Shown here: piece after piece, positions 34,820-46,870 of the stretch | How the letters are laid out: each line of letters starts with the position of its first letter | Position numbering within the stretch: position 1 is the first letter of the stretch | Source of the DNA: Cornus controversa | Lineage: Eukaryota; Streptophyta; Magnoliopsida; Cornales; Cornaceae | Length of the DNA stretch: 64,000 nt | Direction of reading: 5' to 3' | NCBI GenBank assembly: GCA_026545225.1 | Contig: CM048846.1 | Location: forward strand, 40,807,501-40,871,500 | Position numbers and translations under genes: made by a program | Notes under the pieces: generated by a model | Seen by the model: only the letters and a program-made list of their open reading frames with translations | Database searches by the model: none | What the model was told of the DNA's origin: nothing

Positions 34820-36251
34820 TAATAAGTGTTCAATTCTATGCATTTGAACCCTCTTTATTGCATACGTTAGTTCCATTTTTGCGTTTACCGAGATATGTTT
34901 ACGGTATTTTTGTGTTTTTGATGTTTTCCAGGTATTGGAGTAAATGGAGCAAAGTTTGAAGCTTTCTGCAGTCAAGAGAAGAAATCAGAAAATGCAGCCA
35001 AAGGCATCTCGATCAATCGAGATGTTGATCTCGATTAATCGAAATCTCGATTGATCGAGATCTCATTTCGATTGATCGAAATCTCGATCAATTGAGATTC
35101 AATCTCGATCAATCGAGATTCTGCAGAGCCCACTTGGCCACTTGCTCACCTGCTCTCCCACTTGCAACAAAATCCCCCTTTTTGCACGACTTAGGGGGGT
35201 TGTCTGACTTGAACAAGATTCTTGGGGGCCTTATTAATGCAATAGATATATATAGTGATATATATATATATATATGGTGGGGCCCAAGGTTGAAAAGGAA
35301 GCCAAAAAGTACACAAAAGGGCCATATCTCTCATATCTCATATATCTCTCAAGACACATCAGAATACTAAAGGAGAGACCTTCGGGAGAGGAAGAGGAGA
35401 AGCTGAACCAGACCAGGAAGCTTCACTTTCTTCATCAATAGAAGGGTGCAAGGCAACCATGAGCAACTAACTCTTCTACTAGGGTGTTGGTTTCAACCCC
35501 TAGCCATGTAAACTTGTTCATCTTTGTAGCTCTTGGGATTTGTAATTAAATGTTGATTATTTAGCCTAGTGATTATGTACACAAATACATCTCTTTTATA
35601 TATTCATTTGATATGAAATTTATTCTTGACTTAGAGTAGATTTTGTCACTTGAATGCACAACATTTGCATATTCCAAAAGAAGTGCAAATGATGGCTAAA
35701 TAATGGTGTTTAAATGAATGTGTGATGTTAGTTTGTATAGACCATGCCAAGACAAGATAGTTTGGATGCATGTAGTGTTCACTTAGAGAGTAGAGTAATT
35801 AGGTAGTTAGTTAGGTTGAAGAGCTATGCTTGTTGAAGATGGATTATGATAGGTTAGCACACACATTGATCTTTTGATATGTCATTGAGGTCACAAGTCT
35901 AATGACATTGTTAGGCATTTAATTATTGAATCCCATGCTTGCTACACTTATGAACATGTTAATGGCTAGTGGTGGAAACCAACCCTAGTTCTCTCTCCCA
36001 ACTTTAAACTCTTTACTTTTCTTGTCATTTCATTCATGCAATAGTTTATAAACACAAATTCAAAAATCTGTTTTTCGAATTAAAGTAGAATTAATCTTCC
36101 TTTAAGACAATTGCGACTAGTCCTCGTGGGATCGATACCCTCTATATAGAACCTTATCTACAAAGATTCGTGTTCTTGCGAGTGGTTAAATTATATTTTG
36201 ATAAAAAGGGAAAAATTAAGCTTACAATATAATTTAGTTCCGACCACATCA
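34820..36251 (+). repeat. 3' LTR of element C
   Basis: Full-length at 1432 bp. It starts TAATAAGTGTTC (one change from TGATAAG in the 5' LTR) and ends in CCACATCA. The end includes the family-conserved CTCGTGGGATCGATACCCTC tract. Confidence 0.92.
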
Positions 36252-36462
36252 TGTGTGTGTGTGTATGTAAGCACGTAATTTAATGAATGTTCTACTCTTG
36301 TGCTCACTTCTTCAATAAAACCTTCCTATATCTTTTTCTGTTTCAAACATGTTCAAATTTAGATAATTTTTTATACAAAATTAAATTTGATATTTCTTAC
36401 AATTTGGATTATGGTTTATTCTTTCTAGTTCTGATTAGTTTTAAAATTTAGAATCGTTGCAG

Positions 36463-38648
36463 GCCTCCTGGAAGTGATTCATTACCTAAAGGTATTGTCT
36501 CCATGACTTCTGACTTGGAAATGCGACCGCTATATATGGGGCTCTCCAAAGGTATTGATCTTCTAAATAACAGGCAGAGAATTCTATAAGCAATGATTTG
36601 GATTGCATATACATCTACTTCTTAGTTGTGAATATAAATATGCATTCTCTTAAGAAATTTAAACATTTCTTTCATGATACATACCTTGATATGAACACTT
36701 GGAATGCAGCACCCAAAATCCATTTTAGGAAGAAATATTTGACCTGTTCATAGCCTGAACCACCTTTATTGAAAGTTTACGCACCATTTTGTAATCCCTT
36801 TCCATAAAAAAAATCTACTTAGATCCTCCAACCTCATTTTAGAATAATAACTTTTTGATCTCTCTAACTTCTGCATCGGCTAGACTTGAATCTCCTACTT
36901 TTCTGTGAAAATTAATTTAATTCTCAAAGATAAGGTGATACTTTTCACTACTCATTCCTGAAAACTCCATGGACTTCAAGGCACCATGGAAGGATTAGGG
37001 AAGAAACGTGAATTATTTGGGAAGGCAACTTAAAATACTTTTTGAAAAAGTTTATTCTGCCAACTGTTGAATTCTTTCTATTTACTCTTAATGATTAGAT
37101 CATGTTGAACCCTGAACCTCCTAATAACTACTTCTCAGTCTTGCCCTACCTTCTCCATAGAAACCCTCATGGACTTTGGAGTCACTATAATGGGGTCAGG
37201 AGGAATTATGTGAATTACATAATACTTCTTAACTTGGTTTGGTGCTAACCTCTTGTCATACCTTTGGATCATCCTCCAACAGGAATTGTGGAGAGAGAGA
37301 GAGGGAAAGAGCAACCTACTAACTCTGCCTAAAAGAAAGAGGACACATCTAAGAGCCGAATCTCCAAAAGAAAGACAAATTATAATGAGAATGTAACACA
37401 TGAGAGTTCACCCCTTACTTTCATCCACTTTTCCCAGTTTCAAACATTCAGTTGGCAACTCTTGACTGCCATACCTAGTAGCTATTTAGAACCTCAATTA
37501 GTAGGATCTCAAGCAATGCACTATTGCAATGTAAATGAAATGTTATTATTGGCTATTCGACTGGATCTTGGAACTTAATCTGTTTGCTAATTTTAGTTTC
37601 AAAAAAAGTATTCTTCCTTTTTTTTTTTTTCACTTCTCCTCTCTGTTGTAGTAGAGAAGCTTGAATTATAAACCTAGCTTTTCTGTTCTATGAGCTACGT
37701 GTAAATTGATGTTCATCCTATATTCATGAGAAACCAATCTAGAATGTATTTAATGTCAATGTTATAACTGTTGCTGCTCCTTCTTGAAGGAACAATGGTG
37801 CAATTACATTGGTTAATGCTACAACATTAAGATCTTGGTACACATTATGTTATGTATAGTATATCTTCTTCATGAGCTTTAATAAAAATTTGACTGGCAT
37901 TTTTTGGAGCAGACGAATGTCAAGTCTTCAACAAACTTATTCTTTGTCGCTGTTGGAATAAGGCAAAAAAAAGGGTAGATAAGATGATTAGAAAGGTATT
38001 TTTTAAAACTTTTTACTCTTGTACTCCCTATCTGTTTTAGCTTATACCCATGATTATTTGCTCCTGTTTTGCTTTGTAGTTTCTATCGAGCAATTTTGTT
38101 GTCATGCTTTTCCATAATGACGGAATTGTTGATGAATGGAAGGATTTAGATTGGAGTGATCGTGTCATACATGTTTAAGAAATCAATCAAACTAAATGGT
38201 AATTGGGTTAGCGCTCCAATCACATATGTGATGAAAGTTGCATTTTTACAAATATTTTCTTCTTGATTTTTTGTTTTACCCTCTAATTCATTATTAAGGA
38301 TGATCAAAACTTTTTTTTTCATAAATAATGATGAGTACTTTTCTGCAAACTTTTTCTCACATCCATAAACAGTTGCAAATTACTCGTAGGTTTATCTTTT
38401 GGAACAAAGCATAAAAATTATATAATTTTTTTTTCATGAACATTTTTTTTATATATAAAATAGAAGTTGCATGATCATAAATTCATAATTATCTCTGTGT
38501 CTTGGTTCTAACCTTCGATTACTTTTTCGATAATGGTGATGACGAGTTAGGTGGTTCGCCAAGCGATTCTTATATCTAGATATAGTCACAGAATACAACT
38601 ACATTTTCCTCTGGGATGAAGAACTTGGGCTTGAAAATTTCCACCCCA
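36463..38648 (+). pseudogene. Captured DUF707 gene, four exons of the conserved domain
   Basis: Exons with canonical borders: 36463-36551 (PPGSDSLPKGIVSMTSDLEM, then RPLYMG), 37913-37995 (TNLFFVAVGIRQK...VDKMIRK), 38080-38198 (FLSSNFVVMLFHNDG, then DLDWSDRVIHV) and 38551-38648 (WWFAKRFLYLDIVTEYNYIF, then LWDEELGLENF). These tracts are characteristic of the plant DUF707 family, Golgi-type membrane proteins of unknown activity. The last two exons join perfectly in phase 2 (TG|G). Breaks: an A-run at 37965-37972 appears to have lost one A, shifting frame within exon 37913-37995, and TAA replaces a sense codon at 38176-38178. The rest of the domain is absent, so only the 5' half of the gene was captured. 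Confidence 0.82.
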
Positions 38649-39094
38649 GTATGTGAAATCCATTATCTTTTTTTTTTTTAAAAAGGAGGAAGATAAAAGA
38701 ATTAAAAAACTACTAATTATATACAGTTTTTATGTTTGTGTAAATGTTGAGTGAAATGGTCAATAGTGTGATGCATATCCTAAAGCTATCTGGTTATGCA
38801 TTACTCATGAACTACTCTTAACCATTTGTTTAAATATGGGATATTTTATTACTGTACTTAGAGCTTAAACTGAACTAATTATTAGAACAAGTGTTGGTTT
38901 TGATTGAGTATGTTTTATATATCTTTGTTGATGACTGATCGCATATTTTAGATTGTGACACACCTTGACAGTGATTAATTTTTGGACATTATGGCTATTT
39001 TTTTGGGTATAGTTGTGTTATGCATTTAAGTAATGTGTTTCAATTTTTTTAATGTTGTTTTGATATACCTTAATGTTTTGGTTGATAGGAATGC

Positions 39095-40647
39095 TATCAT
39101 GCCCCGGAATCCGGACCGCCGGGACTTCTCCAGACCGACTCCGAATTTTTGAGTCGCGAACCCATTCACTCAACCCCTTGAACAACCCTAACCACACTCA
39201 TGTGATAATATCAAGCTATAATACCATCCTGTCACGCCCTAATTCCGACTCCTAAAAAATTAGAGGTGAACCCGTTCATTAAACCCCAATGAACCTTCTC
39301 ATATTTCTCAATTACAGTGGAAGCTAATTATATGCATGTAATTATCTATGCGTATACTCATCATTATCCATTTCAATGGGCCACACATCGGTCTATGTAT
39401 CCATGACATTCCATTTCCACTCTTAGATCATGAAAAATCACAAAATTTCACATATTTAAGGTCTACAGGACTTTCAGTTGCCTGAAAGTTTAGTATGAGT
39501 CACTTGAAACTTCCAGAGAGTTTGTATTTCTAAAAATAGCACTTTCAGCCGCTTGAAAGTGAACTTTCAGCAGGCTGAAAGTGGACTTTTAGCAGGCTGA
39601 AAGTACCTGGGCCTAAATTTTTGACAGCATTCCTCAACCTGACTTCAAATGCTAATATCTCACAATCCATAAGTCTGTTGGACTTAAAATTTGACATGGA
39701 TCATCCTTAACATGTCTAGTTTCTAACTCAATTTGAATCATCCAAAAATACCAAACACAACTCAAGTTATGATCAAATTAGTGACTATGGGTCAGATTAC
39801 CCACCCTTGCACCAAAACATGCATATCTTCCTCAATTTAAATCCAAACAAGGTCTATGACCTATCAAATCGAAGCTAACACAATTCTCTTACTATATAAA
39901 TAAATTCCATTCACTCCTTAAACTCAAAATGGATACTTTTGGGCATGTGTCCCCCCAATGGCTACTCTAATGCCTTAATGGCCATCAAGTATATTCACAT
40001 AACATACATTTCACATTTGAAATGTAATTCTATCTATTTTTCTTACTATCTTCACTCAAAAACTCATGAATACATACTTTCCATACTCCATTTGTTCATG
40101 AGTAACCATACAAGAAATCATAACTAAAGAAGAAAGTAGTCCAAAAGTGCCATACATTCATCAAGTCTTAAATGACGGAAATCATTATACATGTATTTCT
40201 CAAAAGTCTCCTTTATACAAGTGTGACATTTACATTTGGAGTTCATAAATAAAAGAAGATACAAATGTAAAGGCAACACTACAACTATGGTCAACATGCC
40301 ACAAGCCGGCATAGACATGTATCTACATCCCAAAAGATTAAATATCCAAAAAAAAAGAACCCAACGAAGTCCATTGAGCTAATCATGCTTCGTCCTCCAT
40401 CGGCGCCTTATCTGAAAAAGTTTATATAAGTAGGGGGTGAGCAACACTGCGGCTCAGTAGGAATGATCCACCCAACCCTACTCTAACTCAGGCGGCCATG
40501 CATGGATGCATATCAAATCACTACATAACAAGTATACATGCTTTTAACCCATAAACAATCACATTTTTCAAATCATATGTGATGCTTCACATCTCAATGC
40601 ATTCGCATACATATATATATATATATATATATCAAATTGAGCAAGCC

Positions 40648-40682
<35 letters not shown>

Positions 40683-41937
40683 CTCATGCCACATAAATCC
40701 GAAAATTACTTCAATGAGGACTAGCTTATCACACCATCCATAATAAGGGTCTCTTTGGCACCCAAACTCTGCTTACGCTTTATCGGGTTGCTAACCCGAA
40801 GGGAGCGCCTCCTCTTGGCCAAGTTTTGGGTCTTTCACCTAAGGACCATTCCCTCACCTTAATTCTCAATGTTGTCATGCCCCAAAAACTCACTTTTCAT
40901 ATAATGCACATAATCACATCAATACACTTATTCCACACCATGAATGCATTTTTGTCAAATTAATGCATTTTCCTTTCACCTCAAGATTGTAACAATGTCA
41001 TCACACTCATATCATGAAAATCATCATGCTTATGCATTTCATAAGAAAAATCTTATCATTCATGCACAAGTCTATGAAACTCACATTTTTCATGTTTTTA
41101 CCAAATGAACACATTTTCCATCAAGAACATTCATAGTCTCATTTGCACATACACAATATATATAAGTTCTAACCAACATGCTAGACATTTATACATGCAT
41201 AATTACATTGGTATACATATATACACATATACATAACCTTAAACTCAATAAATCCCAATCTATCTTTCATGTCACAAGTATGTGACCTATAAAATCAAAG
41301 TAAAGATGAGTCTAGCACCCCTACCTCAAATTCTCAAGCTTTGAATCCAACTTTGAGAAATTCTAGCTTTCTCAACTTCACAAAATGTGGACTTTGATCA
41401 GTTCAAACCGAAGCCCTCAACGCTCTCTATACACTTTTCTTCTTCGAGATCTTCCAAATCATACTTCAAGTGACCTAGAATATAGAGAGAAGGGAGAGAG
41501 ATGAAGTGGTAGCTTTAGATAGAGAGAGAGATCCGTAAAATGAAATTCTCTGACTTCTCAGATATTTATCTCAACCCTAGGGTGCGAAATGACCATTTTA
41601 CCCCTAGCCACTTAATGTACCTTCCCGACCTCGGAATTAATTTTCGAAAACTCCGTTGGACTCGAAATCACTTCCTTAACACTCTAAACATTTCGTTTAG
41701 TCCATAACCAAAAGTAAAAATTTTCGAATTTTCTGAACCCACTTAACCTCATCCCAGGACTTCCGTTGACCAAAAAGTCAAACTTTTCTAAAAGTTGCCA
41801 AAACTTCCTAAAACCATACTCCAACCTTCTAAACATGTTCTCCGAATTTAAAACATGTCAAATATCATTTAAAATGCCTTTAAAGTAATAAATGAAAAAA
41901 ATTGAAAAACCGGCCAAAATTGGGCATGGTCTCTACA
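39095..41937 (-). mobile_element. Tekay-like gypsy element reduced to LTR + PBS + LTR stump
   Basis: The element is flanked by AATGC on both sides (39090-39094 and 41938-41942). Read on the minus strand, an LTR runs from 41937 (TGTAGAGACCATGCCC) to 39230 (GGGCGTGACA), followed by a primer-binding site like TGGTATTATAGC (39226-39215). After a short stretch comes a second copy of the LTR 3' end (GGTTCGCGACTC...GATTCCGGGGCATGATA, ending 39095). So nearly all of the internal region and most of the 3' LTR were lost after insertion. Inverted CTTTCAG/CTGAAAG repeats lie at 39470-39606, and a GGGCA(T)GTGTCCCCCC motif is shared with 57080-57160. Confidence 0.78.
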
Positions 41938-41942
41938 AATGC

Positions 41943-42414
41943 TATTGGTAAGCAATCATGTATCTATAATTTTGGTTGTGTTAGTATTGAGACTTTTTTT
42001 TTCCTTGAATAGATATGTCTCGGAACTAACTCTTTGAATATAAAAGAAGTTTGGGATTTATTTGTTTGTGATTGGAAGAATTAATATTTGGATGCAAATC
42101 TATCATTTTTAATGTTGTTACATCTTATATATATTTAACAAATGCAGTTAATTTAAATAGGCTTGGGAGTTGTGTATTGGTGGAATTAGAGGCATTGTTG
42201 TACATATTTTTGTGTTGCGGACAATATGGTCATGTGACAGATTTATTTGTAGTATTTGACTTTGCAAGGCTTGGTGTTAATATATGACTTTGAGTGTAGT
42301 CTCGTTGTGTATTGGTGGAATTGAAGATGAGTGATTTTTGTTGTATAAGGTAGTTTTTGTGTTAGGAACAATGATCGAGGTATATAATTTTTTTAAAATT
42401 TTTTTATAAATTTT
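41943..42414. other. CACTA interior, right part, no recognised gene
   Basis: T-rich sequence with a TTGTGTATTGGTGGAATT motif repeated at 42169 and 42306. ORFs here are short. It may be the 3' portion of the captured gene or CACTA-native filler. No DUF707 similarity seen. Confidence 0.4.
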
Positions 42415-42814
42415 CAACCACGGGCTTAGCTCGTGGTAGAAAAATACTTTCCACCACGAGCTCAGCCCGTGGTAGAATATAGGCTTTCAACCATGGGCCA
42501 AACCCATGGTAGAAAGTTTTTTTAAGAATGCAAAACAGACTTTCCACCACAGGCTAAGCCCATGGAAGATAACATACTTTCTACCACGGGTCCAGCCCGT
42601 GGTAGAAAGTCTATTTTCTACCACGAGCTCAGCCCGTGGTGGAAAGTCTGCTTTCTACGACGGGCTCAGCCCGTGGTTGAAAGTCTATTTTCTACCACGG
42701 GCTCAGCCCGTGGTTGAAAGTCTGTTAACAACTACGACACCGAATACCACGATGGGCCAAACGCGTGGTAAAAGCCCTTTTTGCCCGCGGTAAAAAGTCT
42801 TTTTTCTTGTAGTG
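42415..42814. repeat. CACTA right subterminal repeat array
   Basis: About nine units of roughly 38 bp, each containing a palindrome like CACGGGCTCAGCCCGTGG followed by TAGAAAGTCT or similar, run up to the terminal TTGTAGTG. These match the expected transposase-binding sites and are better preserved than those on the left. Confidence 0.9.
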
Positions 42815-42817
42815 AGT

Positions 42818-43388
42818 TGTGGAGATTACATGAAGATGAGGTTGAGTATGACTTCCACTCTATAAGTTTGGGATGATATGCTAAAGTAATGGGATTCGAA
42901 GACACGTGAAGCTTGTATTTTATTTATTTTTATTTTTATTTTGTAACCTAGATTTAGAAAGTTAGTTGTACTTAACTACTATAAATAAAAGAAAGGAACT
43001 CCTAGCTTAAGGTTCCACAACAATTTCACAAACATTGCATCACTTGTAATTCTTCTCTATCACAATATTCTCACAGAATATTTCTCTTATCTCTCCTTAC
43101 TCTACATCTCCCTTATACTTGCTTACTCCCTACCTCCGATAATTAGTCTCTATGTCTACATCTCCCTCAATTTCTATCTCCCTCCTTTCTATCTCACTCC
43201 TTTTACCTTCCTCCTTGCTACGAGTCAATCTCGCAATTCCTTGTGCAATCTAAATTCCTCTTCATTAAAACAAAAAAGAACTCAATAGGGAGTTTGGTAT
43301 TCTTTTTCCTTGCAAATCGCCTGATCCAACACATTGCCCAAAAGAGATACTGTGTTCGACCAACTGATTCTAATAAGGAGCCATTATA
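42818..43388. other. Interval between CACTA and element E, LTR-like
   Basis: No coding sequence. A TATA-like TATAAATAAAAG at 42981 followed by a long CT-rich tract (43040-43210) is reminiscent of a copia-type LTR promoter and R region, but neither termini nor primer site could be found. Confidence 0.35.
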
Positions 43389-45654
43389 GTGAACTTTCAA
43401 CAAGCTCAAAGTGGATTTTCAGCCTACTCAAAGTGAACTTTCAGCAAGCTCAAAGTGGACTTTCAGCCGGTTGAAACTGACTTGGGCCTACTGTATTTAC
43501 TCAACCTAATACATTGGTCACTTTTGTGTCCAAATCTAATCCTAACAACCTAGGATCATTCATACAACACCTATAACATCTACAAATACTAAATCATCAT
43601 GCACATATTCTAAAATCAAGCATTTGAAATAATACTAAACCCACAATCCTTATACATTTTCTATAAAATTCCACAATAAACATATATGAATCCATTGTCT
43701 TTACTTATGAACTCCGAATGATAATTACAAGTTACATATATAAGAATGTAACTACCAAGTCTACATAGTTCACATGCCACATGCCGGTATGGATGGCCAA
43801 GTACACACTCTATTCATAAAGATCTCAAAATATATCTGAATATTCAAAGTGACTGGTTATGTCCATCCCATCCATCCTCAAGCATTATCTAAAAAATGTT
43901 GGGGGAGAAAGGGGTGAGCACCACGGCGGCTCAGTAGAGATACCCAAACCAACCTATGCATCGACTCGACATGACCCACATGAATACAAATATGGCACCC
44001 ACATAATATATGGCATACTTCCAATGCACGTGAAATGTTATCATGACATTCCTACACGCTACATGGCATACAATAATGCACATGCTCAATGAGATTTCAA
44101 TTTAAAGCTTAAATGGGAAAGCATGTTCAACATTACTCAATTTCAAGGGAAATGCCACATATTATAAATATGATTTTCACAATTCAATAATAACACTCAA
44201 GCACCAAACCACGTAAGTTTCGAAATCACACTAGAGTGGGAGTAGTCGTAAGTTGCGGGTTAAAAGCTTTTTGAGCAATCTTCCCAAATATTTTATTTCA
44301 TAGGCTAACACTTGAGAGTCTAAACAAAATCCAAATATTTTACTTCACGAACTACTAACCCGATGGTTTAGACAAAACCCCTTGGCCAAGTTCCGAGCTC
44401 AGAACCCTTTTTCATTTCTGACTACTTGCAAAATTAACAACCAATCACATAAGTTTCAAGTATGACAACACATACAATTTTAAGTGCATCATAAACCACT
44501 TAATCCACATGCTAAAACATGTAATTCCATGCATATTGCAATGCAACAATGTCAAAATTCAAGTGTATCATAAGCCTCTTAACTTCCATTCTAACACATG
44601 TAATTTCATGCATATAATAATGCAACATCTAAAGAAATGATCATTTTCATGCATATTATCAAACACATAACATGCATTATACAGAACATGATCTCTACAT
44701 CATAATTCATGTTATAAAGTAACATTTCTTCTACAATTAATAACATTTAAACATATAAACACAATTCAATACTCATGAAATCAACAATATCATCAATTAG
44801 CATAAATTGACCCAATTAAAAGTGCAAGACTCATATCTTAGCAACTCTATACATGTTAAATAATAAAATCGACATCAATTCCTAAAGAATCGATGATAAG
44901 ATGGAGAGAATACCCCTATCTCAAGTTTGGAAGCCTTCCAAGCAATCTCCAAAAATCACCAAAGTCCAAGTTTGTCCAAATTGAGATTTCTTTCCGTAGA
45001 ACTGTAGATCGGGGAAAGGAGAATACACTTTCCTTCTTGATTAAAGGCCCGAATTCGAACTTCACTCACCCTCAATTTTTGAAACTCTCCAAATGGGAAT
45101 TTTGAAACCACTAGAGTGAAGAGAAAGAAGATATAAGAAGCTTTCTCTCTTGAGGCAAGCCCAAATCACACTTTAAAATGATGAAAACCAAGAAGGAAGC
45201 TTAGGGAAGAAGGAGAGCCTTCAATGGCTGAAATTTGTATGTATCACTTCTATCCCAACAATATATATATGTATCTATGATACCTCACCAAGGGTAAATG
45301 ACCCTCATATCCTTAAGTCACTTAACGTACCTTCCTGGGCTCCGTTTTTTATTTTGAAAACTCCTACGGTCTCAAAATATCTTCCTTAACTCATTAAACA
45401 TTTCGTTATGTCAAATTTCAAATATAAATATTTTCAGAATATTTTGAATTTTCGGGCCTACTCGGATCGCGTCCCGGACCCTTCTTTGACCAAAAAGTCA
45501 AACTTCTCCAACTCTTCCGAAAACTTCCAAAACCTTATAACATGTTTTCAAACATCTTTTCCACTCTCAAAACATCCATATCATCATTTAAATTGCATTT
45601 ATAGCGAAAAATGATGAAAAAGAAAATCAACGAAAATTGGTCAGGGTCGTTACA
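43389..45654 (-). repeat. 3' LTR of element E (truncated at its far end)
   Basis: Collinear with 50617-52867, about 93-96% identical by eye with several small indels. On the minus strand it starts TGTAACGACCCTGACC directly after a purine tract (AAGGAAGGGAGGT). The last 320 or so bases of the LTR are missing. Inverted CTTTCAGC/GCTGAAAG-like repeats are at its left edge. Confidence 0.85.
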
Positions 45655-46449
45655 ACCTCCCTTCCTTCAAGGAATTTTGTCCTCAAAATTTAGAACATAC
45701 TCTGAGTTTCCAAATTTCGTCACAAAGCCTTTAGTGACTTTTCTTAACTCCCTGCTGGTCTCCAAGTCTCGGCTTTCACTCAACTAATAAGGCTTTTAGT
45801 TACCCTCATATATGACTTCATTCTAAGTCCATGAAACATTTTAGGTACTAGTACACCTTAACTACATCTAGACATCACCAAAGTCGTAGTGCAATCATCA
45901 TACCGTGAACCCACACATCACTATCACTTCCTAAACTAAGTTCATGAAGGATCAACACTATAATCAACCCACCTTCAAAACAATGAAAGTATGGGTACAT
46001 ACCTCTATCCACTAACTCATTTACCTTGAGTTACGATTCTCAAATTCCTTTCGTTAGACCACATCATGTGTACAAGTCTAAACTCTCATTCCTAATACCT
46101 GGCCTACAACCAACACTTCCTAAGGATCAATAACACAATCCTCAACAAATTCAATCACGTTCCTCTTCCCGAGGAAAAGTAAGGAGAAATTTTCTAAGGT
46201 AGCGTTTCAAAACGCATGAAACTCTCATTTTCTCACATCTCATAATTGATCCTTGGATCTCTCCAACCCTGTTAGTACCACAAGGTACAGCCTAGTAGAA
46301 TCTTACTGTTTACTTGTCACCTGTTCCTTGGTCAATGATTAAACAAAAACAAAACTAACCGTATCCCCACCGTTATCCTCTCATGACATCGAAACAAATT
46401 ATGCTCTAAAAATTGACTCAAATCCTTTAAAATAATCATAACTTGATCT

Positions 46450-46870
46450 CTTAGGGTCATATTATCCATAACGATACCTCGATAGATAAAACTGTGTCCA
46501 GAGATAAAATTTCATCTCAACGAATGCATCAATAGACAAAATTGTGTCTACTTGACGACAAGTGTTCTCTCAGGTGTGTCAATAGAGAAAACTGTCCCCA
46601 ATGACAACCTACCAAATCCAAAGGTTGCGTCACAGACAAAACTGTGTTTTCAGCGATGACAACTAAAACAACGGATAGGTCAGTGAACAAAACTGTGTCC
46701 AAAAATGACACCAATCCATCATCTGACGTGTCAACAGACAAAACTATGTCTTAATTATAACATCGTCCTCACCGATGTGTCAATAGACAAAATTGTGCCT
46801 AAATTGAAAACAACCAACCCAATAGATTTGTCAATAGGCAAAACTGTGCCTTAGGGACATTCTCTCTCGA
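46450..46870. repeat. Tandem repeat, about 60-bp period, in element E
   Basis: Seven or eight degenerate units, each with TGTCAATAGACAAAACTGTG or a close variant (CTGTGTC / TTGTGCC), are spaced roughly 55-70 bp apart. The intervening sequence is variable. No open frame persists across the array. Confidence 0.85.

Larger units (their letters stand above)
26780..36251 (+). mobile_element. Athila-like Ty3/gypsy element C (young, internally deleted)
   Basis: The element is flanked by TGTGT on both sides (26775-26779 and 36252-36256), although the site lies in a GT-rich tract, so the duplication is suggestive rather than unique. Order: truncated 5' LTR, pol (RT, RNase H, integrase), spacer with CGATCAAT palindromes, second ORF (31831-33111), 3' non-coding tail, polypurine tract AAGTTTGGGGGTG (34807-34819) and full 3' LTR (34820-36251, 1432 bp). 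Primer-binding site, gag, protease and the start of RT are deleted. It lies in what would be an intron of the DUF707 fragment captured by the CACTA element, so it inserted after that capture. It can no longer prime reverse transcription itself. Confidence 0.9.
22915..42814 (+). mobile_element. CACTA (En/Spm) transposon carrying a captured gene, with nested retroelements
   Basis: The left end, CACTACAATAATTTTAG, and right end, TTTTTTCTTGTAGTG, form CACTA termini. Both are flanked by AGT (22912-22914 and 42815-42817), the 3-bp target duplication of this superfamily. Subterminal regions contain many palindromic repeats of the form ACCACGGGCT(C/A)AGCCCGTGGT, four or so on the left and about nine on the right, which are the expected transposase-binding arrays. 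No transposase or TnpA-like ORF was found, so the element is non-autonomous. Inside are split exons of a DUF707 gene (25552-38648), an Athila-like LTR element (26780-36251) and a reduced Tekay-like element (39095-41937). Without those two insertions the CACTA would be about 7.6 kb. Strand is given by the captured gene. Confidence 0.9.

Noticed and set aside
39090..39102. 8-bp duplication (AATGCTAT) pointing to a hAT or Mutator element
   Set aside because: The internal structure (LTR end, primer site) indicates an LTR element with a 5-bp AATGC duplication; the extra TAT match is the start of the LTR by chance.
42415..42814. Regularly spaced palindromic repeats resembling a CRISPR array
   Set aside because: The repeats are CACTA subterminal transposase-binding arrays next to CACTA termini, in a plant genome; spacers are near-identical rather than unique.
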